A stretch of 13,507 bases of DNA from DALYLB01 sp046154695 (lineage in GTDB: Bacteria; Acidobacteriota; Blastocatellia; RBC074): the NCBI GenBank assembly GCA_046154695.1, contig JBJXFI010000287.1, forward strand, positions 1 to 13,507, in the 5' to 3' direction. This document shows, one piece after another, positions 6,271 through 13,507 of this stretch. The number at the start of each line of letters is the position of its first letter. Within the stretch, counting starts at the first letter, position 1. The notes beneath the pieces are model-generated. The model was given only the letters and a program-made list of their open reading frames with translations. It made no database searches and was not told where the DNA came from. A program made the position numbers and the translations under genes.

Positions 6271-7944
6271 ATGATCCCGACCCGGAAGCCCCAAAAAATA
6301 CGCCCGTGGATTCGGCGATGCGGCCCGCTTGTCCTGTGCCTCGTCGTTGCATCGATCGCCTCCTTGCCGTTTTTTCTGGTCGGCGAGGATCCGCGAACCG
6401 GGTGCTGCGGCGGCGAGATGCCGGTGACGCACGATTCCTGGATGCATTTCAACCAGATGCGCGCCTTTGCGCGGGGGCTGGCGGCCGGCCGGATCTATCC
6501 GCGATGGGATGACGAGACGCACGGGTTTGGCGCGCCCACGGCGAGCTTCTATCCACCGGCGGTCTATTACATCACCTCGGTCTTCTATTTTCTGACGGGC
6601 AAGTGGCTCTGGGCCTGGATCGGGTTTTACTGGCTGGCGGCGGCGGGCGCGGCCTGTTCCATATATTGGTATGCCTCGCGGCGAATGTCGCGGAGGGCCT
6701 CGGTGCTGGCCGCGGCGGTCTATGTCTTCGGACCGTACCGGATGATCAACCAATATCAGCGGGGCGCGATGGCGGAGCTTCTCGCTTTCGTGCTCATCCC
6801 GCCGGCGCTTCTCTTCGCCGAGCGGCTGGTGGAAGGGGATGCGGGCCGGCGGCGAAATTTCCTGGGCTTGGCGGCGGCCTGGGGCGCCTTCCTCTGGGCC
6901 CATCCGCCGACGGCCTATCAGTTCACGCTCGTCTTCGGCGTCTGCCTGCTTGCGCGGGCGATCGCGCTCCGGCAGGGCAGGGGGATCGCGCTCGCGCTCG
7001 GGGCGATGGGCTTCGGTTCGATGCTCGCGGCGGCCTATTTCTATCCGGCGATCGCCGAGCGGCATCTGGTCAATTATGACGATGTCGAGCGGACGTGGCC
7101 GTATCACGCGAGCTATGTCTATGATTTCACCCAGCAGACCTATGACCACGCGGGGAACCTCTTCTTCGTGCGGCTCGATCGGATCTGGGCGCTCAATGCC
7201 GGCGCGATTCTTCTCGGCGCGGCGATTCTTTCAATGGGCGATTGGACGAAGCCGCGCGACCGGCGGGATCTGTGTACGTGGATCGCGGGGGGGCTGTTCG
7301 CCGTATTTCTGATGACCGGGTGGTCGGAGCCTGTCGGCCGTTGGATCCCAAAGATCGAACTCGGCGTCTTTTCCTGGCGTATGCTTGCGATCACGGGATT
7401 TTCGATGGCGCTCCTGGCGGGGGCCTCGGTCGAGCGTGCGGCGAATCGGCGGCTGGGCGCGCTTGCGGGCGGGCTGCTGCTCGCGGCGACGCTCGGAATG
7501 AGCGCCTGGTATGTCGTCCGGCCCGTCTGGCGCGGGCAGGCCTTCGAGCCCAACTTCGCGCATTACAACTACGCGACGCTGCCGCGCGGCGCGCCGCGCG
7601 AGGTTCCCGCGATGGATCGCGTCCAGACCGAATCAGGGACCGGGCGCCTCTTCATCGAGCGATGGGAGCCCGAGCTGCGCGAGCTGCGCGTCGAGCTGGA
7701 TCGCGCCGACCGGCTCCTGTTTCGCACCTCCAACTTTCCCGGCTGGACGGCGATCGTCGACGGGCGGCCCGCCGTCATTCGCGAGGGGCCGGCGCGCGGC
7801 ATCATCGTCGATCTCTACGCCGGAACGCACCGGGTGGCGCTCGATTTTCGCTCCACCCCCATTCGCCGCGCGAGCCACTGGATCACGATCCTCGCGTTCG
7901 CCGCCCTGCTCTCGTCGCACTTCATCGACAGGAGGCTCCGTTGA
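6271..7944 (+). CDS. Polytopic membrane protein, GT-C / PTPS_related (YfhO-like)
   Basis: 557 aa from the ATG at 6271; a TTG at 6232 would add 13 residues, and neither start has a clear ribosome site. The N-terminus has a membrane segment (~18-38). It is followed by a periplasmic-type loop with THDSWMHFNQMR (53-64) and RIYPRWDDETHGFG...FYPP. This pattern is typical of the '6-pyruvoyl-tetrahydropterin synthase-related' membrane domain (PF10131-like), despite that name a GT-C-fold glycosyltransferase relative. About ten further hydrophobic segments follow. A soluble C-terminal region has FPGWTAIVDGRP and AGTHRVALDFR, as in YfhO-like proteins. The likely role is transfer of a sugar from a polyprenyl carrier on the outer face of the inner membrane; this is inferred. 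Weak promoter-like boxes (TTGATT 6232, CAAAAT 6256) would make a nearly leaderless mRNA. Confidence 0.8.
   Translation: MIPTRKPQKIRPWIRRCGPLVLCLVVASIASLPFFLVGEDPRTGCCGGEMPVTHDSWMHFNQMRAFARGLAAGRIYPRWDDETHGFGAPTASFYPPAVYYITSVFYFLTGKWLWAWIGFYWLAAAGAACSIYWYASRRMSRRASVLAAAVYVFGPYRMINQYQRGAMAELLAFVLIPPALLFAERLVEGDAGRRRNFLGLAAAWGAFLWAHPPTAYQFTLVFGVCLLARAIALRQGRGIALALGAMGFGSMLAAAYFYPAIAERHLVNYDDVERTWPYHASYVYDFTQQTYDHAGNLFFVRLDRIWALNAGAILLGAAILSMGDWTKPRDRRDLCTWIAGGLFAVFLMTGWSEPVGRWIPKIELGVFSWRMLAITGFSMALLAGASVERAANRRLGALAGGLLLAATLGMSAWYVVRPVWRGQAFEPNFAHYNYATLPRGAPREVPAMDRVQTESGTGRLFIERWEPELRELRVELDRADRLLFRTSNFPGWTAIVDGRPAVIREGPARGIIVDLYAGTHRVALDFRSTPIRRASHWITILAFAALLSSHFIDRRLR
7930..7935 (+). promoter_or_regulatory. 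Ribosome binding site for a TTG start
   Basis: AGGAGG lies 5 bases before the TTG at 7941, inside the end of the upstream gene. It fixes the start of the 192-aa membrane protein; the much longer open frame upstream is only a shadow of the GT-C gene. Confidence 0.85.
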
Positions 7945-8519
7945 ATCGAAAACTCACCGACATCGCCATCGTCGCCGGACTGCTGCTCATCGGCTCGCTC
8001 TTTCTGCTCCGGATGGCCTATCTGCGCATCTGGTACAGCACGCCAATCTGCATCGCCTATCTGTGGGCCGTGTCCGCCTATGTCAAATCGCGCTACGGTG
8101 TACGCATCCCCTTTGCGCTGCTCGTGCTGGTCTGGGCCGCGGTCGCGCTCGACGGGCTCGGAAATCTCTTCAATCTGTACGGGCGAAATTTCCGGTACGT
8201 GCAATACGACGAATTCACGCATACGGCGGTCCCCGCGCTGACGATGCCGGTCGTCGTGTGGCTGCTGAAGAAGGGGCTCGACCGCTTCGGCTATCGATTG
8301 CCCCCGGGACTCGTCGTCTTCTTCGCCGTCACGACGATGTTCACGCTCGCGGGGTTTTACGAGGTCATCGAGCTCTGGGACGACAAATACTTCTGGCCGG
8401 AGCCCGGCATGCGGATTCACGGTCCTTATGACACGCCGAACGATCTGCAGTGCGACCTCGCCGGAATGATCCTCGGGGGGATTGCGGCGTATGCGGTTAT
8501 GAAGCGGCAGGAAGCGTGA
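7941..8519 (+). CDS. DUF2238 / YjdF-like membrane protein (192 aa)
   Basis: The TTG start overlaps the TGA stop of the upstream gene (TTGA), with AGGAGG 5 bases before it, so the two are translationally coupled. About five or six hydrophobic segments span most of the protein (8-25, 34-49, 57-78, 97-110, 122-142, 172-187). Conserved polar motifs sit between them: YDEFTH (89-94), GFYEVIELWDD (138-148) and DTPNDLQCDLAG (164-175). This D-x3-H, YE-x2-E and D-x3-D-x3-D pattern, together with the length, matches the DUF2238 (YjdF) inner-membrane family, whose function is not established. Co-translation with a GT-C protein suggests a shared envelope or lipid-linked glycan role. That link is an inference. 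Confidence 0.75.
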   Translation: MNRKLTDIAIVAGLLLIGSLFLLRMAYLRIWYSTPICIAYLWAVSAYVKSRYGVRIPFALLVLVWAAVALDGLGNLFNLYGRNFRYVQYDEFTHTAVPALTMPVVVWLLKKGLDRFGYRLPPGLVVFFAVTTMFTLAGFYEVIELWDDKYFWPEPGMRIHGPYDTPNDLQCDLAGMILGGIAAYAVMKRQEA

Positions 8520-8592
8520 TCGGCCCAAAGCCGCATCAACCGATTAAATCCGCCCCTTTGATTGGATTTCAATTATGTGTATGGGAAATACC

Positions 8593-8646
8593 AACCACGG
8601 GGAGAACAGCGCATTTCCCTAAATTTCCCCCGTGAACCCCGTGGTT
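8593..8646. repeat. Inverted repeat between convergent genes (CCACGGGG type)
   Basis: AACCACGGGG (8593-8602) and CCCCGTGGTT (8637-8646) form a perfect 10-bp inverted repeat around 34 bases. A second CCCCGTG at 8628-8634 offers an alternative partner arm. It lies between the 3' ends of the DUF2238-like gene and the sensor kinase gene, so it may serve as a bidirectional 3' structure. No long T-tract adjoins it. It also looks like a dispersed repeat. Confidence 0.5.
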
Positions 8647-8675
8647 CAACTCCGTATGTACAATTACAAACCGAC

Positions 8676-11600
8676 CTATATCCGCGGGCCATCATCAATC
8701 GCCTGTTCCTTCCACACCTCGAAGCGGCAGCCGGGGGAGGTGTCGCGCCATTCGACGCGGGCGCCGATGAGGTTGGCGCGGGAGCGGATGTTGGCCAGGC
8801 CGTGGCCGGTCCGCTTGAGGTTCGCGCCGTCGAAGCCGATGCCGTCGTCGGCGATCTCGATGCGGAGATCGGCTCCGTTCGGACGCACGGCCAGTTTCAC
8901 GTTTCGCGCCCGCGCGTGGCGGCAGATGTTGTTGAGGGCCTCCTGGACGATGCGATAGAGCTGAATCTGTTCGATGTGGGAGAGGGTCAACCGCTCCTCC
9001 AGCTCCGGCTCGCAATTGAATTCGTAGGCGAACTTCCGTTCGGCGGGCAGGTGCGCGACGGCGTCGGCCAGCGCCCATTCGAGCGCGGGCAGGAAGCCCA
9101 GATTTTCGAGCGCCGACGGGCTCAGGTCCTCGCAGATGTGGCGGATCTCGCTGGAGATCGATTCGATCTCGCGGCGCATGAGCGCGGGGGAGGGCGCGGA
9201 CTCCTCGCCGCCCGCTTCGGCGGGCAGTTGATCGGTCATCACGAGCAGGTTGCGCAGGTCGGCGAGCGTCTGATCGTGCAGGTCGCGGGCGATGCGGCTC
9301 CGCTCGGCCTCGGTCTCGTTCGCGAGGCGCAATCGGGTTTCGTGCAGCTCGGTGTTGGTCGTCTCCAGTTCCTGATTGGCCCGGGCGAGGCGGCGCTGCT
9401 GCCGAAAGGCCCAGACGGCGGCGCCGATCGCAATGGCGAGCAGGGAGGCGAGCAGGACCGTCGTGCGCGGAAACGGCGCGGCGTGGACGCGCAGCCGCAG
9501 CGTCAGCGGCTCGGAATAGACCAGGTCGCGGCTGATCGCGCGGACATTGATCCTGTATCCGCCGGGCGCCAGCGCTTCGGCGGCGAACTGCGGGTCGGGT
9601 TTGGTGACGCGCCCGATGGTGGCGCCGCGGTTCGTGGTGAGGTCGTATTCGTACTGGAACTGGCTCGGATAGGTGCGGCTTCCGAGCCCGGTGACCTCCA
9701 GCAGAAAGCTGCGCTGCGGGTGATCGAGCGGCAGCTCGGCCGTCAGATATTCCGGCAGATAGATGCGATCCGCGACCAGGCGCCGCACTGCGACTCGCGG
9801 GGCCGCCTGTCCGGGGCGATGGCGCGTTACGCCGCGGCTCGTCCCGATGAGCAGGTCCTTTTCGTCCGACATCGCGAGCGCGAAGACCTGCTGCGATGCG
9901 AGCCCCTGTTCGGTATCGAAGCGGATCGAGAGATCCTCCGCCGGCCGGAACTTGATCAGCCCGCTGTTCTGGCTCGCGAGCCAGAGCGTGCCGCCGCCCG
10001 CAAGCAGCCCATAGAGATTGAGCCCCGCTCCCTCCCTGGTTTTGACCTCTCGTATCTCATCGCGTTCCCGCGAGAAGAGACCTTGCGCCGCGCCGATCCA
10101 CATTCGCCCCTCGTCGAAGGCGATCGCCCGAACGGCCTTTTCGCCCGAGAGCGATTGCGGGACAGGGAATTGCCGGGCACTCGTCCCATCATAGCGCCAC
10201 AGTTCCCCCTCGGTCGTCCCGATCCATAGCGCCGTGTCTCCCTCGGCGGCGAGGCAAACGGCCTGCCGGGAGAAAGGCTCGGTCAGCACGGGGATCCGGC
10301 TGTCGCCCTCGACTCGCTCGATTCCCCGTCCGAAAAAGGCGGCGTAAAGCTGGCCGCGAAAGAGGGCGAGGGCGCGAACGCTCTCCTTCGATGTCGGGGG
10401 CGGAGCCTCCGGATCGGAGGGTGGCGCTGGTGGCGGCTCAGGCGCGATGCCGGGCGGCCGGGCTCCGGGAGCGTTCTCGATGCTGATCGTGGTGGATGGC
10501 CCGGAAGCGACCCGCGCGAATCCCGGCCGATTCCTCGATCGGGCGAAGAGGCCGCTGCTCGCGGCCGCCCAGACCGTTCCGGCGCCGTCCTCCGTGAGCG
10601 CATAGACCGCGCTTCCCCGCAATTCCGGGATCTCTGACCACGCGTCGCCGCCGCCCGGAAGCGCGCCGCCCGCCAGTTTAAAGAGCCCGCGATTGGTTCC
10701 GCACCAGGTCTCGCCCGCGCGGGTTCGAAGCAGCCCCCGCACGAAATTGCTTTGCGGATTCTCGCTCACCTGCGAGGTGCGAAACGAGGTGCGGTCATAC
10801 CGGCAGACGCCCCGATCGGTTCCGAACCAGACGACGCCCTCGCGGTCGCGGTAAATCGTCAGGATGTCGTCCGAGCGCAATCCCCCGGCCGTATTGGCAA
10901 AGGTCAGGTGCTCTACCTCGCGCGCACCGCTTTCCCCCGCCCCCTCGCCCGCCTCCTCAGTGGACAGCAGAAACGCGCCCTGCCGGCTTGTGCCGGCCCA
11001 GATCTCGCCTTCTCCGCCGTGAACCGCCGTCACCGGCCCCGCTTTGAGCGACGCGCGGCTCAGCGCGCCGTTCCGCCATACCCAGAGTCCGCCTGCCTGT
11101 CTGCTCGCCTGCTCGGCGATCCAGACGCGGTCCCCGTCCGCGAAGATCGAGGCGATGAAATAGGGGCGGGGCGGTTTTGCGGCCGCCTCGCGAACCTCCC
11201 GCTCCCGATGCGTCAACAGGCCGCGTCCTCTCGAACCGATCACCCAGTCGCTTGCGGCGGTAAAGGCGATCGACGTCAGCCCCAGCGCCTCGTTCGGCTC
11301 ATTCGGTGATCGCAATTGATATGGCGCCGACGCCGGGTCGATTCGCACCGGACCTTGCTCGCCCGCCGATCGCGATGCCGCCGCCGACTCGATACGTGAA
11401 AGGACCCCCGATGCCCTCTCCGCGGGCGCCTCGTAGCTTCCCGCGGCCGGATACCGCAGAATCACTCCGTGCGCCGTCACGAGCGCCATCTCGCCCGTCG
11501 GAGAACTCGCGATCCCGGTCACGCCCTGCCCGCGCGTCTCGCTCAACAGGTCGATTCGATTTCCGCGCAGCACGCCCGCTCCCGCGTCCGTTCCGATCCA

Positions 11601-12008
11601 CAGCGCGCCCTTGACGTCGGTCTGAAGCGCCAGAATCCGCCTCGAAGGCAGCGCCGATTCGTTCGGCGCCGCCTCGACGTTCTTTCCGTCGTATCGCACC
11701 AGCCCGTTGTCGGTCGCAAACCACATCGATCCGCCCGCGTCCTCCAGGATCGCGTTCACCCGGTCCGACGGCAGCCCATGAAACATCGTCACCGCGCCCC
11801 ATCGATGCAGATTGAGCGTCCCATTCTCCGGCGCCCGCTCCTGCCTCAGCGCCGCGCTCTCGATCCCCGGTTCGGCTCCGGACTCCTGCTCCGGGGCCTG
11901 CCGGCTCGATGCCGCCCCCCACAACACGATCGCGAGCAGGACCACGCCCGCGCACGGGGCGCCCTTTGCCTTTTGAGATTTGCCGCCTGCCTTTTGCCTG
12001 CCGTCCAT
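8676..12008 (-). CDS. Propeller-type sensor histidine kinase (Reg_prop, Y_Y_Y, HisKA_3)
   Basis: 1110 aa. An N-terminal hydrophobic segment (~19-36) acts as signal or anchor. It is followed by a long periplasmic region (76-735) of beta-propeller repeats with the W-(F/I)-G-T-x2-G-(L/V) signature, for example at 96, 137, 394, 595 and 637. A Pro-rich loop (513-540) interrupts it. A Y_Y_Y-type domain (~768-842), one membrane segment (849-868) and a coiled-coil-like stretch (870-900) come next. The kinase core has the HisKA_3 phosphoacceptor in RDLHDQ (H911). Its HATPase boxes are QEALNN (1022-1027), DDGIGF (1054-1059) and GHGLANI (1068-1074), all intact. It should autophosphorylate on sensing an extracytoplasmic ligand, possibly a polysaccharide as in related propeller sensors, and pass phosphate to the regulator encoded just upstream. 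Its ATG follows the regulator's TGA with no gap; ribosome site weak. Confidence 0.93.
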   Translation of the reverse strand: MDGRQKAGGKSQKAKGAPCAGVVLLAIVLWGAASSRQAPEQESGAEPGIESAALRQERAPENGTLNLHRWGAVTMFHGLPSDRVNAILEDAGGSMWFATDNGLVRYDGKNVEAAPNESALPSRRILALQTDVKGALWIGTDAGAGVLRGNRIDLLSETRGQGVTGIASSPTGEMALVTAHGVILRYPAAGSYEAPAERASGVLSRIESAAASRSAGEQGPVRIDPASAPYQLRSPNEPNEALGLTSIAFTAASDWVIGSRGRGLLTHREREVREAAAKPPRPYFIASIFADGDRVWIAEQASRQAGGLWVWRNGALSRASLKAGPVTAVHGGEGEIWAGTSRQGAFLLSTEEAGEGAGESGAREVEHLTFANTAGGLRSDDILTIYRDREGVVWFGTDRGVCRYDRTSFRTSQVSENPQSNFVRGLLRTRAGETWCGTNRGLFKLAGGALPGGGDAWSEIPELRGSAVYALTEDGAGTVWAAASSGLFARSRNRPGFARVASGPSTTISIENAPGARPPGIAPEPPPAPPSDPEAPPPTSKESVRALALFRGQLYAAFFGRGIERVEGDSRIPVLTEPFSRQAVCLAAEGDTALWIGTTEGELWRYDGTSARQFPVPQSLSGEKAVRAIAFDEGRMWIGAAQGLFSRERDEIREVKTREGAGLNLYGLLAGGGTLWLASQNSGLIKFRPAEDLSIRFDTEQGLASQQVFALAMSDEKDLLIGTSRGVTRHRPGQAAPRVAVRRLVADRIYLPEYLTAELPLDHPQRSFLLEVTGLGSRTYPSQFQYEYDLTTNRGATIGRVTKPDPQFAAEALAPGGYRINVRAISRDLVYSEPLTLRLRVHAAPFPRTTVLLASLLAIAIGAAVWAFRQQRRLARANQELETTNTELHETRLRLANETEAERSRIARDLHDQTLADLRNLLVMTDQLPAEAGGEESAPSPALMRREIESISSEIRHICEDLSPSALENLGFLPALEWALADAVAHLPAERKFAYEFNCEPELEERLTLSHIEQIQLYRIVQEALNNICRHARARNVKLAVRPNGADLRIEIADDGIGFDGANLKRTGHGLANIRSRANLIGARVEWRDTSPGCRFEVWKEQAIDDGPRI
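11967..11996. repeat. TGCCTTTTG short repeat at the regulator-kinase junction
   Basis: TGCCTTTTG occurs at 11967-11975 and 11988-11996, with related TTTGCC and CTGCC units between and beside them. On the minus strand this low-complexity DNA encodes the first residues of the kinase (Arg/Gln/Lys/Gly-rich, about 4-15), just before its hydrophobic segment. Such units look like dispersed repeat sequence that has become coding. Confidence 0.45.
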
Positions 12009-12761
12009 TCACTTCGGTTCCGTCGCATGCTTTCTTCGATCCCGCTCCAGCCAGGCTTCGAGTTCGGCGCTCGCCTTCCCCAATTCGTCCTGATTGATCA
12101 GGCCGCGGCGCAGGGCCTCGAAATAGGCGCGCGTGCGAATGTTGAAGGCCAGTTTATCGTAGGTCTCGTCGGGCGTGCCCGCGGCATCCGCGACGAGCAG
12201 CTTCTCGTACAGCGTCGTCAATCGGCTCTCGACGCCGCGCTGGCTGAGATGGCACTTCCGGGCGATCGCCCAGTTCGAGAGCCCGAGCGCCAGATAATAG
12301 AGCGCCTCGGCCTCGAAGTCCGTCAGCAGCGGCTGCGTGAACGCGTCCTTGAAGTTCGGGTCGATCATGTCGGCGCCGTCTTCCAGCACGGCGGCCACGA
12401 AACGCAGAAAGCGGCTCTCGGGATTGTTCTTGTCGATGAACCCATAGGCCGGCGGCGGCTGCACCCCGCGCACGATCTTGCGTATTTCGTTGATGTAGAT
12501 CTCATGCGGAAACTGCGTCCAGAAGATGATCCGCGCTTCGGGAAACCCCTTCCAGATCGCCCGAGCCGCCTTCACGCCCGAAAGGCCCGGCATCTGAATG
12601 TCGAGGATGCAGAGCCGCGGCCGCTCCGCGAGCGCCATGCGGACGACGCCCTCGCCATCGGCCGCCTCCAGAATCGGCCCGCCCTCGGCGAACTCCCGCT
12701 CGATCAGCTCCCGCAAATAGGCGCGCTGCGCAACGTTGTCTTCGGCAATCAATATGGCCAT
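12009..12761 (-). CDS. LuxR/NarL-type response regulator
   Basis: 250 aa from the ATG at 12761; the longer frame from 12869 adds residues unlike any receiver domain. The receiver domain (1-125) begins MAILIAEDN with acidic residues E7/D8. It has phosphoacceptor D54 in LDIQMPG, T82 and K111, so it looks functional. The output domain (~146-222) is a LuxR-type helix-turn-helix: LTDFEAEALYYLALGLSN, IARKCHLSQRGVESR, then KLL. About 17 residues (191-207) are inserted before the last helix, which ends EALRRGLI. A charged tail of about 28 residues follows. It is probably phosphorylated by the kinase whose gene begins directly after its stop codon. Targets are unknown; the divergent promoter region upstream is a possible autoregulatory site. 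Confidence 0.92.
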   Translation of the reverse strand: MAILIAEDNVAQRAYLRELIEREFAEGGPILEAADGEGVVRMALAERPRLCILDIQMPGLSGVKAARAIWKGFPEARIIFWTQFPHEIYINEIRKIVRGVQPPPAYGFIDKNNPESRFLRFVAAVLEDGADMIDPNFKDAFTQPLLTDFEAEALYYLALGLSNWAIARKCHLSQRGVESRLTTLYEKLLVADAAGTPDETYDKLAFNIRTRAYFEALRRGLINQDELGKASAELEAWLERDRRKHATEPK

Positions 12762-12802
12762 AGCATCAGTTGGAATCACTCCACGAAACTTCGATCGCGC
12801 GA

Positions 12803-12831
12803 ATGATAGGCGATCCCTGGCCCCTTGAACA
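12803..12831 (-). promoter_or_regulatory. Candidate promoter of the regulator-kinase operon
   Basis: On the minus strand, TGTTCA (12831-12826), a 17-base spacer and TATCAT (12808-12803) lie about 42 bases before the regulator ATG. The -10 box is good (5 of 6); the -35 is poor (3 of 6). Only sequence form supports it. Confidence 0.3.
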
Positions 12832-12886
12832 GGAGATCTTCCCGCCCCCGGCGCTGTGGGAATCCACACTCCCGAACGCAGGCTGC

Positions 12887-12915
12887 TTGATTTCGTATAT
12901 TCTTCCAGCTATGAT
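12887..12915 (+). promoter_or_regulatory. Sigma-70-like promoter of rimP
   Basis: TTGATT (12887-12892), exactly 17 bases, then TATGAT (12910-12915). Both boxes match the consensus well and the orientation is toward rimP. Transcription would begin near 12922, giving a leader of about 130 bases. The predicted start lies only about 10 bases before the hairpin at 12931. Confidence 0.55.
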
Positions 12916-12930
12916 CCGTCTTACTTTCGA

Positions 12931-12955
12931 GGTGGGCGGGTCGCCCACCTTTTTT
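12931..12955 (+). terminator. Terminator-like hairpin in the rimP leader
   Basis: GGTGGGCG (12931-12938), loop GGT, CGCCCACC (12942-12949), then T6 (12950-12955): a perfect 8-bp GC-rich stem with a U-tract in the plus direction. No plus-strand gene ends upstream, since the neighbour is divergent, so it sits inside the untranslated leader of rimP. It may be an attenuator, or a dispersed palindrome that happens to be followed by T residues. Confidence 0.6.
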
Positions 12956-13036
12956 ATCGGCCGGGTGTGTGGACCGGTAGCGACCGATCGTCAGGATCCC
13001 GACCACTGCCGGAAACGAACCGGAAGAGCAACCTGT

Positions 13037-13042
13037 AAGGAG
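13037..13042 (+). promoter_or_regulatory. Ribosome binding site of rimP (TTG start)
   Basis: AAGGAG ends 7 bases before the TTG at 13050. It supports TTG as the initiator; the codons just upstream in frame are not start codons. Confidence 0.75.
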
Positions 13043-13049
13043 TCGTTGG

Positions 13050-13507
13050 TTGAAGCTCGATCCGCGAGTGCGCGAGATCATCGAACGCGTCGTGACCCGT
13101 GAAGGCCTCGAACTCGTTCACGCCGAACTGACAGGCGGGCACAGCGCGACGCTGCGCGTTTATATCGATAAACCCGGCGGCGTGACGATTGATGACTGCT
13201 CCGATATCAGCGTACGGTTGAGCCTGATCCTCGATGTCGAGGATCCGATCCAGCAGAACTACACGCTCGAAGTCGCAAGCCCGGGACTCGACCGAGGACT
13301 CTACAAGGAGCCCGATTACGAGCGATTCGCCGGCCTGCCTTTTCACGCGCGGCTTTCCGAAGCGATCAATGGACAGCGCAATTTTCACGGAACCCTCATC
13401 GGCCTTGATCGCGAAGGGGAGCCGGCCGCTGTCTTCGAAGACGAAACCGGAACGCGCCATCGGCTGCCGCTGGCGAAGATTCTGAAAGCGAATGTTGAGA
13501 TTGAACC
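13050..13507 (+). CDS. rimP: Ribosome maturation factor RimP (3' end outside window)
   Basis: 152 residues are visible from a TTG start with AAGGAG before it; the window ends before the stop codon. RimP binds the free 30S subunit in the cytoplasm and assists late assembly of its head around S19. The N-terminal domain (~7-83) shows VREIIERVV, GLELVHAEL, LRVYIDKPGGVTIDDC and LDVEDPI, then the family hallmark YTLEVASPGLDR (71-82). The C-terminal SH3-like domain (~85-152) follows with FHGTLIG. RimP proteins are usually about 150-165 residues long, so only a few residues should be missing. In most bacteria nusA and infB follow; that is expected here but not seen. Confidence 0.95.
   Translation, partial: MKLDPRVREIIERVVTREGLELVHAELTGGHSATLRVYIDKPGGVTIDDCSDISVRLSLILDVEDPIQQNYTLEVASPGLDRGLYKEPDYERFAGLPFHARLSEAINGQRNFHGTLIGLDREGEPAAVFEDETGTRHRLPLAKILKANVEIE

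Noticed and set aside
7242..7940. Longer N-terminus (to 425 codons) for the DUF2238-like protein
   Set aside because: The extra part is an Arg/Ala-rich shadow of the GT-C gene; AGGAGG and TTG at 7941 give the proper start.
8562..10229. 555-codon open frame antisense to the kinase
   Set aside because: Overlaps the conserved HisKA_3 and HATPase coding sequence on the other strand; composition is that of a shadow frame.
11469..12806. 445-codon open frame antisense to the regulator and kinase
   Set aside because: Covers two well-supported genes on the opposite strand and shows no family motifs.
12762..12869. 36-residue N-terminal extension of the response regulator
   Set aside because: Receiver domains begin at MAILIAEDN; the extension crosses the likely promoter and has no ribosome site.

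Overview
The window is GC-rich bacterial chromosome from an organism with an outer membrane or other extracytoplasmic space. It has signal-peptide proteins, a propeller-type hybrid-length sensor kinase (Reg_prop/Y_Y_Y/HisKA_3), several TTG starts and many short dispersed palindromes. That mix fits a soil or sediment lineage such as Acidobacteriota. This placement is an inference from gene content, not a proof.

Layout. (1) 1-5369: two tandem minus-strand genes encode large secreted paralogues of 833 and 749 aa. Both have a signal peptide, about four repeats of 65-70 residues with paired cysteines, a conserved central domain, a Cys cluster, a variable linker and a conserved C-terminal domain. 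The linker is an SdrD_B-like domain in one and a Pro/Thr/Ser tract in the other. A two-hairpin element lies downstream of each gene. (2) 5370-6270: about 900 bases with no convincing gene. (3) 6271-8519: a plus-strand, translationally coupled pair made of a polytopic GT-C-like membrane protein (PTPS_related/YfhO-like) and a small DUF2238/YjdF-like membrane protein. (4) 8520-8675: a convergent intergenic region with an inverted repeat. (5) 8676-12761: a minus-strand two-component operon with the LuxR-type response regulator first and the 1110-aa propeller sensor kinase second, joined stop-to-start. (6) 12762-13507: a divergent promoter region followed by rimP (plus strand), cut by the window end. 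A terminator-like hairpin sits in the rimP leader.

How they work together. The kinase and regulator form one signalling unit. The two membrane genes probably act together in envelope or glycan metabolism. rimP is housekeeping and probably begins a rimP-nusA-infB type operon beyond the edge. The secreted paralogue pair has no assignable function and is the most novel part. Its module architecture, its cysteine pattern and the covarying hairpin elements next to it are the main points for a second look.
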